Below are positions 1 through 12,065 of a stretch of DNA of 64,000 bases, one piece after another. Origin of the DNA: Sipunculus nudus (taxonomy: Eukaryota; Annelida; Sipuncula; Golfingiida; Sipunculidae); assembly GCA_026874595.1 (NCBI GenBank), contig CM049315.1, positions 19,367,664 to 19,431,663 of the forward strand, read 5' to 3'. Below the pieces are notes generated by a model. The model was not told where the DNA came from, searched no databases, and saw only the letters and a list, made by a program, of their open reading frames with translations. Both the position numbers and the translations under genes were made by a program. How positions within the stretch are numbered: position 1 is the first letter of the stretch; each line of letters starts with the position of its first letter.

Positions 1-158
1 CAGCTGGGTCTGCAGTTGGTTTTTAGTCAGATTTCGTTGGTTGAGCTGGGCCTGGACCGCAGTCAGCTGGTTCTGGACGAGCTGAACCTGTGCCAGCTGC
101 CAATTCCGGACACCATCATAAAAGAGTTTGGCTATTACACGGTTACTGTCACCTTGTT
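1..158 (-). CDS. Partial internal exon, Gln/Leu-rich coiled coil, gene unknown
   Basis: Read on the minus strand, a long pyrimidine tract ending in TATTCCACAG stops at base 159 and is followed by 158 bases open in one frame to the window edge. The exon begins with two bases of a split codon. The first half contains RVIAKLFYDGVRNWQ; the second half is a Q/L/N-rich stretch with hydrophobic residues at heptad-like spacing (LVQNQL, VQAQL, NQLQTQL), so probably a coiled coil. I do not recognise the protein. Its phase does not fit directly onto the CEP120 exon at 17.4 kb, which ends after two bases of a codon, and the sequence does not resemble the CEP120 C-terminus, so it is probably another gene. 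The plus-strand reading of the same bases is a shadow. Confidence 0.45.
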
Positions 159-1073
159 CTGTGGAATACAGAAAAGAAAGACCTCCTGTTTACACTTGTG
201 AACATGTATAACCATTAATCAATAGTGAGACAGCTATAAGAATGTTTATACAAAAATTGTTATATTAATACAATACTGTAAGTGACCCTTGTATAATAAA
301 CCCCAGCTGATCAGCATAAATTTTATAGAAAAGACTTAGCAAAATCTGAATTTAAGAACAAGGGGGAAAGAATCAAATATGAAAGAAACATAAGAAGACA
401 TTTTCAGATTGATCTTTTAATGTAATTTTGGACAAAGAAGTATCTCTTATACCTTGACTTTTGTGAAAGTTTTGTAAAATAGTACGCACTTTGTCTGAAT
501 TCTATTACTAACAAGCAAATTTGTGGAATTAATAATCCCTGCTTTGGGCTCTTGTTGTATTTCATGCTTGATAAGCTACCAAAATTATGACATGTGGAGA
601 AAGTCTTGAGGGCACATGAAAACTTAAACAGATTTAATATGACATGTGGAGACATCTGCAGGTGAACATATATAACTAAACACAGAGAAATTGGAACAAA
701 ATTTTAAAATTTTGTTTTTGAGCTGGAGAGAATTTTTCAGATACACTCAAAAACCAATCCCAACTGAGGTATGCATCAGAGCAATCACTGACCCAAATTT
801 GAATGAAATTGGATAATATTAAGGAAGTCATCGCATGGAAACGAAACCTAACAGACAGAGGGACAGAAAGACAGCTAGACAGAGGGACAGACAAACCAAA
901 ATCAATTTTCCCTGTTCCGCAGATGCTGGGGACAATCAATGAGCTGAAATGTGCACATGATTGTTTGCTATTATCATCTGTTGCTTTGTCTAATTTATAT
1001 ACACTGAAAATTTCACACAAGTCTCTATCAGGTTTTAGCAATTAAAACTAGAATATCAGCAGAAGCTGACAAA
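159..1073. other. Non-coding, AT-rich; no gene seen
   Basis: Intron-like or intergenic DNA. It has a short degenerate GACAGAGG/GACAGACA-type array near 855-893, similar to the arrays before the 3' hairpins of the local repeat families. The small open frames on both strands show no domain, codon bias or splice context. Confidence 0.5.
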
Positions 1074-1984
1074 AGCCCTCAGCCAAAAGAACAGTGTCCA
1101 CCAAATGCTTTCTGAAATATAAGCTTCTAAGTTTTATTCTACTATAAGCTCTGTGACCTTGAAAAGTAGGTCAAGGCCACCCATCTTCGAACTTGACCGA
1201 GGTTTTGTCCATATACATCTTCACCAAAGAAATAAAATTCCTATTGTGAATCATTTAAGAGATATCCCGCTCACAAGGACAAAGTTGAAAAATCCAAGAA
1301 AAATTCATTAAAAATCAGAAATTGTAGGTGGTGCCTCCAAACTCATGCAGCAGTTACAGACCATCAGTCCCTATGACCATAGTAAGTATTGTAAAAATCC
1401 ACCAAATGGTTCCTGAGAAATAAGCTTCTAAATGTTTTTTCTATAATCAGCTCTAAAACGTAGAAAAATAGGTCAAGGTCACCCATCTTCGAACTTGACC
1501 GAGATTTTGTCAATTTACATCTTCACCGAAAAAATAATAATCCTACGGTGAATCCTTTTAGAGATATCCAGCTCACAAGCCCAAAGTTGAAAAATCCGAT
1601 AAAAATTAAATAAAAATCAGAAATTGTAGGTGGCGCCACCAAACTTGTGTAGCAGGTACAGACTATCAGTCCCAATAATCATAGTAAGTTTTGTGAAAAT
1701 CCACCAAATGGTTACTGAGTAATAAGCATCTAAGTGTTTTTCTATAATCAGCTCTAAAATGTAGAAAAATAGGTCAAGGTCACCCATCTTCGAACTTGAC
1801 CGAGATTTTGTCGATATACATCTTTACCAAGGAAATAAAATTCTGACGGTGAATCCTTTTCAAGATATCCCGCTCACAAGGTAAAAGTTAACGGACGCAG
1901 GACGGAGGGACAGACGGACAGACGGACGGACGGACGGACAGCTTGGGTGACGACAATTGCCCATGAGCCTAAGGGCTGAGGGCT
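1074..1984 (+). mobile_element. Tandem-core element with hairpin end, family E
   Basis: The left end AGCCCTCAGCC (1074-1084) is an exact reverse complement of GGCTGAGGGCT (1974-1984). The right arm is the 3' half of a hairpin: 5' arm GCCCATGAGCC (1959-1969), loop TAAG, 3' arm 1974-1984. The 5' arm differs from the left end by a small internal bulge. Between the ends lie about three 301-bp units and a GACGGAC-type short array (1899-1940). There is no transposase frame. The design (left end complementary to a 3' hairpin arm, tandem core, short array) is that of Helentron-type non-autonomous elements and molluscan pearl elements. Assignment to that class is inference; the inverted ends are directly visible. 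Confidence 0.6.
1090..1890 (+). repeat. 301-bp tandem repeat, about 2.7 units
   Basis: The marker CCATCTTCGAACTTGACCGA recurs at 1181, 1483 and 1784. Each unit also has an AAATAGGTCAAGGTCACC-like stretch and, in units 1 and 2, GTAGGTGGYGCCNCC. Units differ by scattered substitutions, so this is an old array rather than a fresh duplication. Confidence 0.8.
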
Positions 1985-2068
1985 AAAAAGCACAGCAAAT
2001 TTCGAGGCAATCAAATAAATAAATGTTAAAAAACTGGAGATTTTGTTCAGATTTTACTTCTTAATATA

Positions 2069-2602
2069 ACAAGGGACCAGTGGGTCATGGGGCTCAGCTG
2101 AAATTCATTATGAGAATATTTTTATTAAAACCTAACATATTGAAATTAGGCAACAGTTAATCTTTTTTTATCATTATCACAAAACACATATTGGAGAAGC
2201 CTTTGTACTTTTATGGGCTACATGAAAGATGCAGGAGTCTCTCATGATGATTACATATTTGTAGAAGTATTGGTATCTCAACTAAGTGTCTGCAATATTT
2301 AAATTATTAAGTAAGGAAGAAACTGGAGATGAGTCGATCAAAATGTAATAATACAATTTTAATTTATTAATTGAAAAATGAGGGTGTAAAAAATAATCAA
2401 AATTTTCCATTTTCAAATTAGAATAAACCGAATCTGATAAGCATGTTAAAACAAGCCAATCCTGTAAACATAGCTCTTTGCAACAAATGAAAAATTGTGG
2501 CATGCATCGACTTGATTATGCAATAAGGAAAATTAAAAAATGAGCATAAGCATGTAACTTGGCAATTCAGATTTGAACAGCATTTGTGTAATATTCCAAT
2601 TA
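2069..2602 (+). repeat. Family C head fragment and AT-rich spacer
   Basis: At 2069-2101 a degenerate copy of the family C left end (ACAAGGGACC, then GGCTCAGCTGA) is followed by AT-rich sequence without a matching right end. I see no gene in the rest of this stretch. Confidence 0.5.
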
Positions 2603-5600
2603 AACAAGGGACCCATGGGTCACGACGCTCAGCTGATCGTGATTGGACTGTCAATGTTTCTCCACTGTGATACTATATCGAGTCGATAAAGCTTATGAAT
2701 ATCATGTACATGTTAGGCTATTATAAAGGAATGTAATGTAATATGTGAGTAAATGATAAATGAAATTACCTGACTGATGGATTAATAGAGTCAAATAAAG
2801 TGGTTTATTTTTTATTTATTTAGGAGGGGTTGAAAATTGTGATATATTTGAGCAAATATGAATGCAATGACAGCAGTAATAAGCAGTAGTAGAATGATGA
2901 TAAGGCTATTTGTTGAAGGATCTAAAGTGTATGGTAGTCTGCAAGCGTTCAATTTGACAGATATGATGTTATTATTAACTATGCTGATGAAGTGATTTAT
3001 GAATATGTGACTGTATGACACAATATCTCTTTAGTCTTAACAAGGTTCATTATTGTGATGCCCACTATGTCTACATATTACACAATATTGACATAATTTC
3101 TGGCTTGTACATAGGTACCTAGGGACGAATAGTTATACAAAATATTAAAGTATGAATATATCTGATTCATCTTGTTCTTGCTTACTGAGGCTGACTTTGG
3201 GATAGGGTTCGGAGAAGGGAAAAGTGAGGGCAGCACGAAGGTGGATGTAGAAATATTCTATTGTAATGTTTTTCATTTATATAAGAATATGAAAAGCTTA
3301 GAGGAAAGGGGCCCTCCTACTTGGTTATAGTAAAGTTCTAAATATATGATTGCAAACTAATACTCTGACAAGACTGTCATGAAGAAAAACAGTAAAAGTT
3401 TTGAGATACTGTGTTGCATACGAAAATTTACAGATGGACAGGCAAGTGGACAGAATGGACTAATACCTTTATTTCACTTTCAAGAGAATAATGCATTCAA
3501 GTTTATATATAATCCTATTTTTTTAAGCAGATCCACTTTTTCCATTAAGAAGTTTTTATCTGATTCATTTTTTATTTACAGGTTTATAAATTTTTAATTA
3601 AAAAACCTGAAAATACAAGTTAAAATATTAGAATTGTTGCAAAAGTTGCAATCATTCATGATATATACAGAGTAAAAAACATTGGGTCATATTATGCATA
3701 CACATATATTTTATTATTTTTAAATCATAAATGTTTAAACTGATTTTAAAAGAAAATAATGCCACAACATGGCATCTACAAGAATATTCCTTGAATCACT
3801 ATTAAAAAGTTTTGCACATTGGAGTTTTCAGGATATGCTTAATTTTATTCACCAAAATAAAATAAAAGTAAATTTGATAAAATAAATCATCTTTTCAAAT
3901 AAAGTATACACACTGTTGGTTGAATGAGGGACAACCAATATCATTGTGCTAATTACTTTCCCAGTTTTAATTAATTACTGGAATTAATAGTCAATTTCAC
4001 ACCTGGTAAAGTTTTTACTCTTCTGAAGTAAGGAATTACTTATCTCATGAACATCCACACTTTCACAGCAATACACCACTTTGTGGACACAATTAAATGT
4101 ACACTTTAATCATTGTAACCCTGGTGGTTCAATACAAAATCTAAAATGTAGCATGTCCAAGAATATAATAAAATACAGAAAAATTATAACATTCATCTAG
4201 TTTATGCACCAGCTGGGGGGATGAGTGCAGGGCAGAGGGGAAGCCTGCTAGTAGTGTCAAGCTGGGCCAAGGTAAGCTGCCTGGGGTGGGTTACATAATG
4301 CAAGTGAAGGCTGTACTACTAGGTCAGCTAGATGTAAACAACACTTGACATGGTGTATGAAAACATGAATAAAAGCTATTCATTCCAATCAATTTCTTTT
4401 GAAAGTTCAGATTTTAAAAGATCAAATCCTTATGCATATATGCTAGGAAAATCAAATCAACAGTGCCAAAGTTGGACAAAATTTAAGGTATTGATTTTTT
4501 ATTTATGCTAATAACTTGAAAAATTTGCAAAATTCAGATCTAATTTTGGGTAAACAATTGAATCTTGATTAAATAAAGTTATATTCCTGAAAAAAAGTCT
4601 CTAGGTTCAGCAATTCTCATGTTATGTGAGTAAATATATTTCCTGATTTTTTTAAAAATTGCATTGTTTTGGCCCATAACTTCAAAATAATACCCAATAC
4701 TGACCAAATTTTTGGTATTTTCATAGAAAATGTATAAAAGAATGTGAATACTAAATATGATCAAAAACAGATCAGTGGTTTTGATATTAGGCAGCCTTGA
4801 AGTGTAACAATGGCTTTTTTTATGGAAAACGGAGTTTTTTTCCCTTAATATCTCGAAGGAACAAAGTCCTAATGACCCAATTTTCGGTATGGTAGGAGAT
4901 TTTGGGGACATCTAAAATTATGTCAACAGCCTGGGGAGCATAGAAATGTGCACTGAATAACCTACAGTCATCAAAGTGGACTGCTTGACAGTGTAAGGGA
5001 ATACAAGAAGAGCCTCCAAAAAAATTCAATAACTAGCCTAATTTTGCAGCTTTTATTTTCAAATTTCAGATTTTAACAGATTAAATCCTAATGTAAACAT
5101 GGTGTGAAAATTAAATCCACAGTACTAACAGGAAAAAAACGTGCCATGGCCAAAGTTGGGCAAAATTTAAGGTACCAATTTTATATTTTTGCCAATATTT
5201 AAAAAAATTTAACAAATTTTGATCTAATTTTTGATATACAATTAAATTTTGATTAATTAAAGTTGTATTACTGGAAAAAAGTCCCTACCTTTAACACTTT
5301 TGGTCTCAAGTGACCAAATATCTTCCTGATTTTTTTACAAAGTCCATTATGTTTGGGCCCATAACTTTTTTAAATTATATAATACTGACTTAATATCTGG
5401 CATGTACACAGGAACTATATAGAGGAATATTTATGGTAAATATGAAGAAAACCAGATGAGTGGTTTTGATATAAGGCAGTCCTGAAGTGTGAAAATAGAT
5501 TTCTAATAAAAAATTGAGGTTTTTCCTTAATATCTCATAGGAACGAAGTCCTATTTACCCAATTTTTGGCATGGTAGGAGATTATGGGGACATCTAACTG

Positions 5601-5777
5601 TATGCCGAAATTCAGATTCGTAGGTCCAACGGTGTCGAAACGTGCCAGTCTTACGGACGGACATCCAGACGGACAGACAGACAGACAGAAGGACGGACGG
5701 ACAGACAGACAGACGGACAGACGACGGACAATGGACCATGATTATAGCTCAGATGACTTATAGTCAGCTGAGCTAAA
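2603..5777 (+). mobile_element. Family C element, copy A, apparently full length (3.2 kb)
   Basis: The head is ACAAGGGACCCATGGGTCAC (12-bp palindrome GACCCATGGGTC at 2610-2621) followed by GCTCAGCTGA (2627-2636). The right end is a GACGGACAGAC array (about 5652-5720), then a 14-bp hairpin and AAAAA. The same head-to-tail order recurs at 17,687-24,267 once two insertions are removed, which shows that these are the ends of one unit. The body holds a 5' module (2640-3240), an AT-rich middle, and two related modules (4390-4920 and 5040-5777) sharing blocks such as GGGCCCATAACTT and GGGGACATCTAA. No transposase, Rep or helicase frame is visible, so it is non-autonomous. Helentron-like affiliation rests on end structure only. 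Confidence 0.65.
5745..5775 (+). other. Terminal hairpin of family C
   Basis: The 5' arm TAGCTCAGATGACT, loop TAT and 3' arm AGTCAGCTGAGCTA form a 14-bp stem with one mismatch. The 3' arm contains the exact reverse complement of the head motif GCTCAGCTGA. Related hairpins occur at 13,440, 14,080, 17,000, 24,237, 44,089, 49,033, 61,024 and 61,651. Confidence 0.85.
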
Positions 5778-5849
5778 AATCATTCATGTGGAACCATTAA
5801 TGACAATTATTATAAGAACTAGAATACGGGTAATCGACAAGCAACTACG

Positions 5850-7625
5850 TGTATCCGCCAAAATCAGAGAAGGACGGGTGAAGTGAGGCATTGATTGAGT
5901 GGCAAGGGGATATAGAGTTACATGTGTTAAATATTAGAATGGATCTCTGCCACATAAACATGACTGTAGGTGGCGCCACCTGTTATTTGAACGAGAAACT
6001 ATCCAAGATATATACACATGCAAAATTTCATGTGGAAAAGTCAAACCATTGCAGAGATATGAGTGATTTTATCCCACAGCAGACAAACAGATGGACGCTG
6101 TGCAAAAATGGCTGCAGGTGGCGCCACCATTTTTGTTCATGTTATAAAGCTATCCAAGGGCTACATTTGTGTAAATTTTTTTTCCTGATTGGTCAAACGG
6201 TTCCTGAGATATGAGCTTGGATGTCTGCAGCATAAACCTGAATGTAGGTGGCGCCACCTGTCATAAAATCAAGAAAGCTATCTAAGATGTATACACATGC
6301 CGAATTTTAGGTGAATTAGTCAAACCACTGCAGAGATATGAGTGATTTTAATCCCAGGCAGATAAACAAATGGAGACTGTGCAAATATGGTTGCAGAGAT
6401 ATGAGTGATTTTATCCCACAGCAGACAAACAGATGGACGCTGTGCAAAAATGGCTGCAGGTGGCGCCACCATTTTTGTTCATGTTATAAAGCTATCCAAG
6501 GGCTACATTTGTGTAAATTTTTTTTCCTGATTGGTCAAACGGTTCCTGAGATATATGGGTTTATGTGTGGAGTGTTAACGTGAATGTAGGTGGCGCCACC
6601 TGTCATAAAATCGAGATAGCTATCTAGGATGTATATGCATGCTGATTTTTAGGTGAATTAGTCAAACCACTGCAGAGATATGAGTGATTTTAATCCCAGG
6701 CAGATGAACAAATGGAGACTGTGCAAATATGGTTGCAGGTGGCGCCACCTTTTGTTGTGTATGTTATAAAGCTATCCCAGGGCTACATTTGTGTAAAATT
6801 TGTTTCTGGATCGGTCAAACGGTTCCCGAGATATATGGGATTATGTGTGGAGCGGTAACGTGAATGTAGGTGGCGCCACCTGTCACAAAATGGAGAAAGC
6901 TATCTAGGATGTATATGCATGCCGAATTATAGGTGAATTAGTCAAATCACTGCAGAGATATGAGTGATTCTAACCCCAGGCAGATGAACAGATGGACACT
7001 GTGCAAACATGGTTGCAGGTGGCGCCACCTTTTGTTGTGTATGTTATAAAGCTTTCCCAGGGCTACATTTGTGTAAAAATTTTTTCTGGATCGGTCAAAC
7101 GGTTCCCGAGATATATGGGATTATGTGTGGAGCGTTAACGTGAATGTAGGTGGTGCCACCTGTCACAAAATCGAGAAAGCTATCTAGGATGTATATGCAT
7201 GCCGAATTTTAGGTGAATTAGTCAAATCACTGCAGAGATATGAGTGATTCTAACCCCAGGCAGATGAACAGATGGACACTGTGCAAACATGGTTGCAGGT
7301 GGCGCCACCTTTTGTTGTGTATGTTATAAAGCTTTCCCAGGGCTACATTTGTGTAAATTTTTTTTCGGGATCGGTCGAACGGTTCCCGAGATATATGGGT
7401 TTATGTGTGGAAACAGACGCACAAACGGACGCTGGGCAGAGACGACAGGTCAGAGGTCAAGGTCACTTGGTTAGGCACCAGTTCACATGTGACCCAATAA
7501 TTTGTGTAAGTTTCGGAAAAATCTGTCCAGTAGTCTCAGAGGAGTTCTCCCGAAACGAACGCCGCGGCGGGGGCGGAACCCGGTCAAAATCATAGTATCC
7601 GCAAAACTTCGTTTTGGCGGATACA
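5850..7625 (+). mobile_element. Tandem-core element with hairpin end, family A
   Basis: The left end TGTATCCGCCAAAA (5850-5863) is exactly complementary to TTTTGGCGGATACA (7612-7625). The right end is a hairpin: 5' arm GTATCCGCAAAAC (7595-7607), loop TTC, 3' arm 7611-7624. The 5' arm lacks one C relative to the left end. The core is an array of about 279-bp units, followed by GGACGCTGGGCAGAGACGAC-like sequence. There is no coding capacity beyond chance frames. A second, truncated 3' end of this family lies at 16,020-16,050. It shares its architecture with families B, C and E. Confidence 0.65.
5890..7420 (+). repeat. About 279-bp tandem array with paired GGTGGCGCCACC palindromes
   Basis: The palindrome GGTGGCGCCACC lies at 5969, 6247, 6589 and 6869 (7149 with one change), and a second one in each unit at 6117, 6459, 6738, 7018 and 7298. 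Spacing is 278-280 bp except one unit of 342 bp, which contains an internal duplication of the GCAGAGATATGAGTGATTTT stretch. About five units are present. Confidence 0.85.
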
Positions 7626-8910
7626 ATTATTGTAGGGATTATTCTTGTAAAATATTTAACAAACTGGCTTCAGTGGCATCAGAAAAACATTTTGCAGGTT
7701 TATAACTCATAAAGGAAGATACAGCAAACTGGATAAGTTCAGCTTCCCGTAACTCAGACAAAATGCACTGAACCAAAACCATTTGAACAAACTTGAATTA
7801 TCAACATCTGAGGATAATTAATGTGTGAGATTTAAGAATTTGGCCCTGTGGTTTTTGTTGAGAAGATCTTGTAGCCACTGAGCTAAAATCGGCTGTTATG
7901 GCATATGACTAAATTCAGCTTCCCATAAATAAATCACTAAAAAGAGACAATTTGAATAAACTTCAGAACGCACATCCCTAGGATCAATTGTGTGCGATAT
8001 TAAACATTTTGGCCATATGGTTTCAGAGAAGAAGTTTTTTGTAGCTCTCAGTGTGATACAGGCACTGATGACCCCGTAAAAAAAAAGCCAATGCAGGTGG
8101 CGCCACCAATACCTCAATTTCAGATATGACCAATGTGACCAACATTGGCATAAAATTTGGTGATGATAGCTCCAGCCGTTTCTGAGATTTAAATTTTAAT
8201 ATGCTTTTTTGCACAGTTAACTAAGTTAAACCTCCTGTAACTCGGCCAAAAATCTCCGAACTGGAACAATTCAAACAATCTTAATAAAGATTGTTCCAGG
8301 GATCATTTCTGTGAAATATTGGACAATTTGGCTGGACAATTTCGGAGAAGAAGATTTTTAAAGCTTTTTTAGCTTTTTCCCTATAAAATCTAAGAAATTG
8401 CAGTTGGAAAAAAAATAAACAAAATCCAATATAGTTTTTTTGGATGACTGATTATTTGCAAAAAAATTGGTGATGCTAGCTCCTACCATTTTTGAGATAG
8501 CTATGGTGAACGTACTGACGACGCACAACACACGACGCACAACGCTGCACCATCGCATAAGCTCACAGGTTCGCTAAAAAACACATCAATGTAGGTGGCG
8601 CCACCAATACCTCAAAATTAGATATGACATATGTGACAAACATTGGTATAAAATTTGGAGATTATAGCTCTAGCAGTTTCTGAGATTTTAATTTTAGTGT
8701 GCTTTTTTGGACAGATGACTAAGTTCAACCTCCTGTAACTCAGCCAAAAATCTCCAAACTGGAACCTTTTCGAACAAACTTGAGAGAGATTGTTCCAGGG
8801 ATCATTTCTGTGAAATATTGGACAATTTGGCTGGACAATTTGGGAGAAGAAGATTTTTAAAGCTTTTTTAGCTTTTTCCCTATAAAATCTAAGAAAATGC
8901 AGTTAGTAAA
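7626..8910 (+). repeat. Diverged tandem-like repeat block, including two copies 496 bp apart
   Basis: The stretch beginning GGTGGCGCCACCAATACCTC occurs at 8098 and 8594 and stays alignable for about 320 bp (CCAGGGATCATTTCTGTGAA and others). Older relatives of the same module start near 7735 and 7908. The first copy ends with a tail GCTCACAGGTTCGCTAAAAA (8560-8579), seen again at 13,614-13,633. I see no gene here. Confidence 0.65.
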
Positions 8911-9590
8911 AACAAGGGACCTATGGGTCACGACGCTCAGCTGATCATGATTGAACTATAAATGTATCACCATTGTGATACTATATTTAGTCGACAAACC
9001 TTATGAATATCATGGACCTATTAGGCTATTATAAAGGAATATAATGTAATATGCGAGTAAATCATGTATGAAATTACCTGACTGATGGATTAATATGGAG
9101 TAAATATAGTGGCTTATTTTTTATTTATTTGGGAGCTGTTGAAAATAGCAATATATTTGAGCAAATATGAATGCAATGACAGTACACTAAGCAGTGGTAG
9201 AATGATGATAAGGCTATTTGTTGAAGGATCTATAGTGTATAGAAGTCCGCAAGATTTCAATTTGACATATATAATGTTATTATTAACCATGCTGAAGAGT
9301 GGATTTATGAATTGTGACTGTATGACATGATATCTCTTAGGTCTTGACAAGGTACATTATATTGATGCCCACCACATCTACATATTACACAATATTGACA
9401 TAATTTCTGGCACATACATAGGCAAAAAACAGTTATACAATATATAAAAATATGAATATATCTGATTCAACTTGTTCTCGTTTACTGAGGCTGACATTGG
9501 GATGGGGTTCTGAGAAGGAAACAGTGTGGGCAGCAAGGAGGGTTGGATGTATAGAGAAAAGGAGATAGAGAGAGAGGGAGGGAGCATTCA
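8911..9590 (+). repeat. Family C 5' module, 3' part missing
   Basis: The head AACAAGGGACCTATGGGTCA (8911) and GCTCAGCTGATC match the first 640 bp of the element at 2603, diverged by substitutions. Homology fades near 9540 in a GA-rich run (9541-9585). No right end follows. Confidence 0.75.
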
Positions 9591-12065
9591 ACAGTACTTA
9601 AACACCTGGAAGGTTAAAATCTAAAATATTTTGAAATGTAGATAAAGTCTGAGAGAAAGAGGTAATCTAGGCTATGGTTGGTTGATATGATTGAAGAAAT
9701 TGTTGCAAATAATATTTTAAGATCTGACCTTGCGCTTTCATTGGATACCTTTTTGACAGGCTGTTGACAGTTCAACATTTTAAACATTTGTCTAATGAGA
9801 TCAAATTTTTTTAATTTAAACTTTAATTAAACTGTTTTTTCTATTTTATGATATGTATACAGTTGCTATAAAATCCCCACTCCACAGGCGGAAGGACTTG
9901 ATGGAGGGGGGGGGGGGGGTTACGATGGGAGTTACAACGCCTCTGTCTCTCTGTATATATTTTCTTCAAATTATTAAATTTTATGCTATAGCAATAGCAC
10001 TATTGTTGACAGTGCGAAGGAGCAAGGACTTAGTGGGGTGGGGGAAGGGGATGGTGGGAGTTACAATACCCTTGCATATACGTACAGGATATGAAATTTA
10101 ATTAATCAGAGCTTACAGGAAAAAAAAGTTTATTCATAATTATTAAATATTTAAAACAGGCAAGAAAGCTAGAGAAACAAAGCAAATAATTTTAATTCCC
10201 ATTCTTCTGAGCCAGAAAATTATGAACAATTTTTACATAAATTCCCTTTTTTATAACATCATTTTTTTCCAGGTTTGAAAATGTAACTATACATTTAGAG
10301 TATAACATATATATGTGAATATTTCAGTTGATTCACATTTCTTAATTGCATCAACATATATATCTAATAAATTAGGTTTATAGTACCTGTCAACATAATG
10401 GGGTGGAGGGAGGAAGGGAGGCATAGGGGTGAGAGAGAGAGAAAGAGAGAGAGAGAAAGAGAGCTAGAAAGAGAGAAAGGGAAAGAGAGAGGAGAAAGGC
10501 TCTCTGGTAATTACTGCCTGACCCAGCCTGACCCAGACACTCACAGAAGCAGTAGGCAAGGAGTGAAGGTGTTATGTAACAGCCTGGAACACTGTTAACC
10601 AATGACTTGATGTAAACATTCAAGACATGGTGCTATAAATATGGGTCACTGTGCTCAGCTGAAGTTGGCCTTGAAGGTAAAAATCTAAAATAATAATGGA
10701 GATCAAGTCTAAGATGAAAAGGTAATATATGCCATGGCTGGTTGACATGATTGGTTTGTATTGATGAGTGAGAAATTGTTGCAAATAATATTTTGTGACC
10801 AAACCATGCATTCTCTAATGTCAAAATTGAAGCATGTGAGCGGTTTGTGAACATAAGATGTATATTATTACCATGATCATTGGCTGGCTTTTTGATAGTT
10901 TGTTGACAGTTCAGTAGTTTACACATTTGCTCAATTGGATCTATTTTACATAATATATATTATTAAATTATGTATTTTTATTTTATAAAATGTATACAGT
11001 TGAAATATAACTGATGTCTCCAGTCCCCAGATGCAAGAACCTGGTGGTTGTGGTTGGGGGGGGGGGGGGGGGGGAGGGCTGGAATGATGGGAGTTACAAC
11101 ATCTCTGTATTAACATAGTGTATATACATATAGGATTTCCACTTCATTCAACAATACTTACAGGATTAAATAATATCATTAATTACATAATATTTAAAAA
11201 AGGACAGACAGACTGTTAGACAAACAAAGCTGATAATATATTTTAATATTTTAAAGTTTTTCATCTGCAATATTACACATCTGAATACATAAGTTGCTTT
11301 CAAATTTCAGACTTTAATGGCTTAAATCCATACACATACAGCATATGAAAGTTATTTCAACAGTGCTTAAAGGAAAAATTTCATAATTAGTATATATATT
11401 TAATGATAATTGAGAGATGATGGACAGACAAGAGCTGATCACTTTATGTTCCTTTCTCCTGGGGCAAGAATATGTTTCAATATTAGATCTTAATTTTTTC
11501 TAATCCAATTATCTTTCAAATTGAAAAAATTGTACACATTTGCAATATTAACTAATGTCCCAGTGCACAGGTGACGGTGAGGTGCTAAGGATCAATGACA
11601 GCCGGGGGGGGGGGGGGGGGATTGGGAAGAGATGGGATTAACAACACTTTTTCATAAACATTCAGGGCAAACAAAGCCTGATCTCCAATTCTGCTGAGGC
11701 TCGAAAATAATGAACACATGTTTGTATTAGATCCTCATTTTTTTATTTTAAGTTTAATTTGTATACATTTCCAATATAACATATATTTCTGAATATAAAC
11801 GTTGATTCATAATTCTAAATTGCATCATCATAAATCTCAATCTTGTCATGTAACACCACATCATGCATACAAATGTATATTTATATATTCATGGGGGGGG
11901 GGGAGGGGGTGTGATATGAGAACAATTGTACACCTGTCACAGCAGGGGATCTCCCCCAGTGACTGAAACAAATCAGGAACCCTGGCATAGCTGACTTCCA
12001 GTGACCTGGAGTGGCCTACCTGCATCTGGAACAAAGCAAGTGACTACAATAGACCCTCAAGATAA
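9591..12065 (+). repeat. Repeat mosaic with long poly-G tracts; no gene
   Basis: Several copies of a module run from GTATACAGTTG through a run of G to GGGAGTTACAAC. G runs are at 9906-9919, 11056-11074, 11604-11620 and 11893-11903, always G on the plus strand. A family C-like head fragment (GGGTCACTGTGCTCAGCTGAA) is at about 10,641. The small frames here, including low-complexity Arg/Glu frames, are not credible genes. Confidence 0.6.
10431..10497 (+). repeat. (GA)n-rich microsatellite
   Basis: A purine-only run of GAGA/GAAA/GGGA motifs, slightly interrupted. It is strand-asymmetric like the nearby G tracts. Confidence 0.9.

Noticed and set aside
5890-7420. CRISPR-like regular repeats
   Set aside because: Units are long and contiguous with no short repeat-unique spacer pattern, and the genome is eukaryotic.
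10390-10623. Arg/Glu-rich and Leu/Ser-rich frames
   Set aside because: Translation of a (GA)n low-complexity run.
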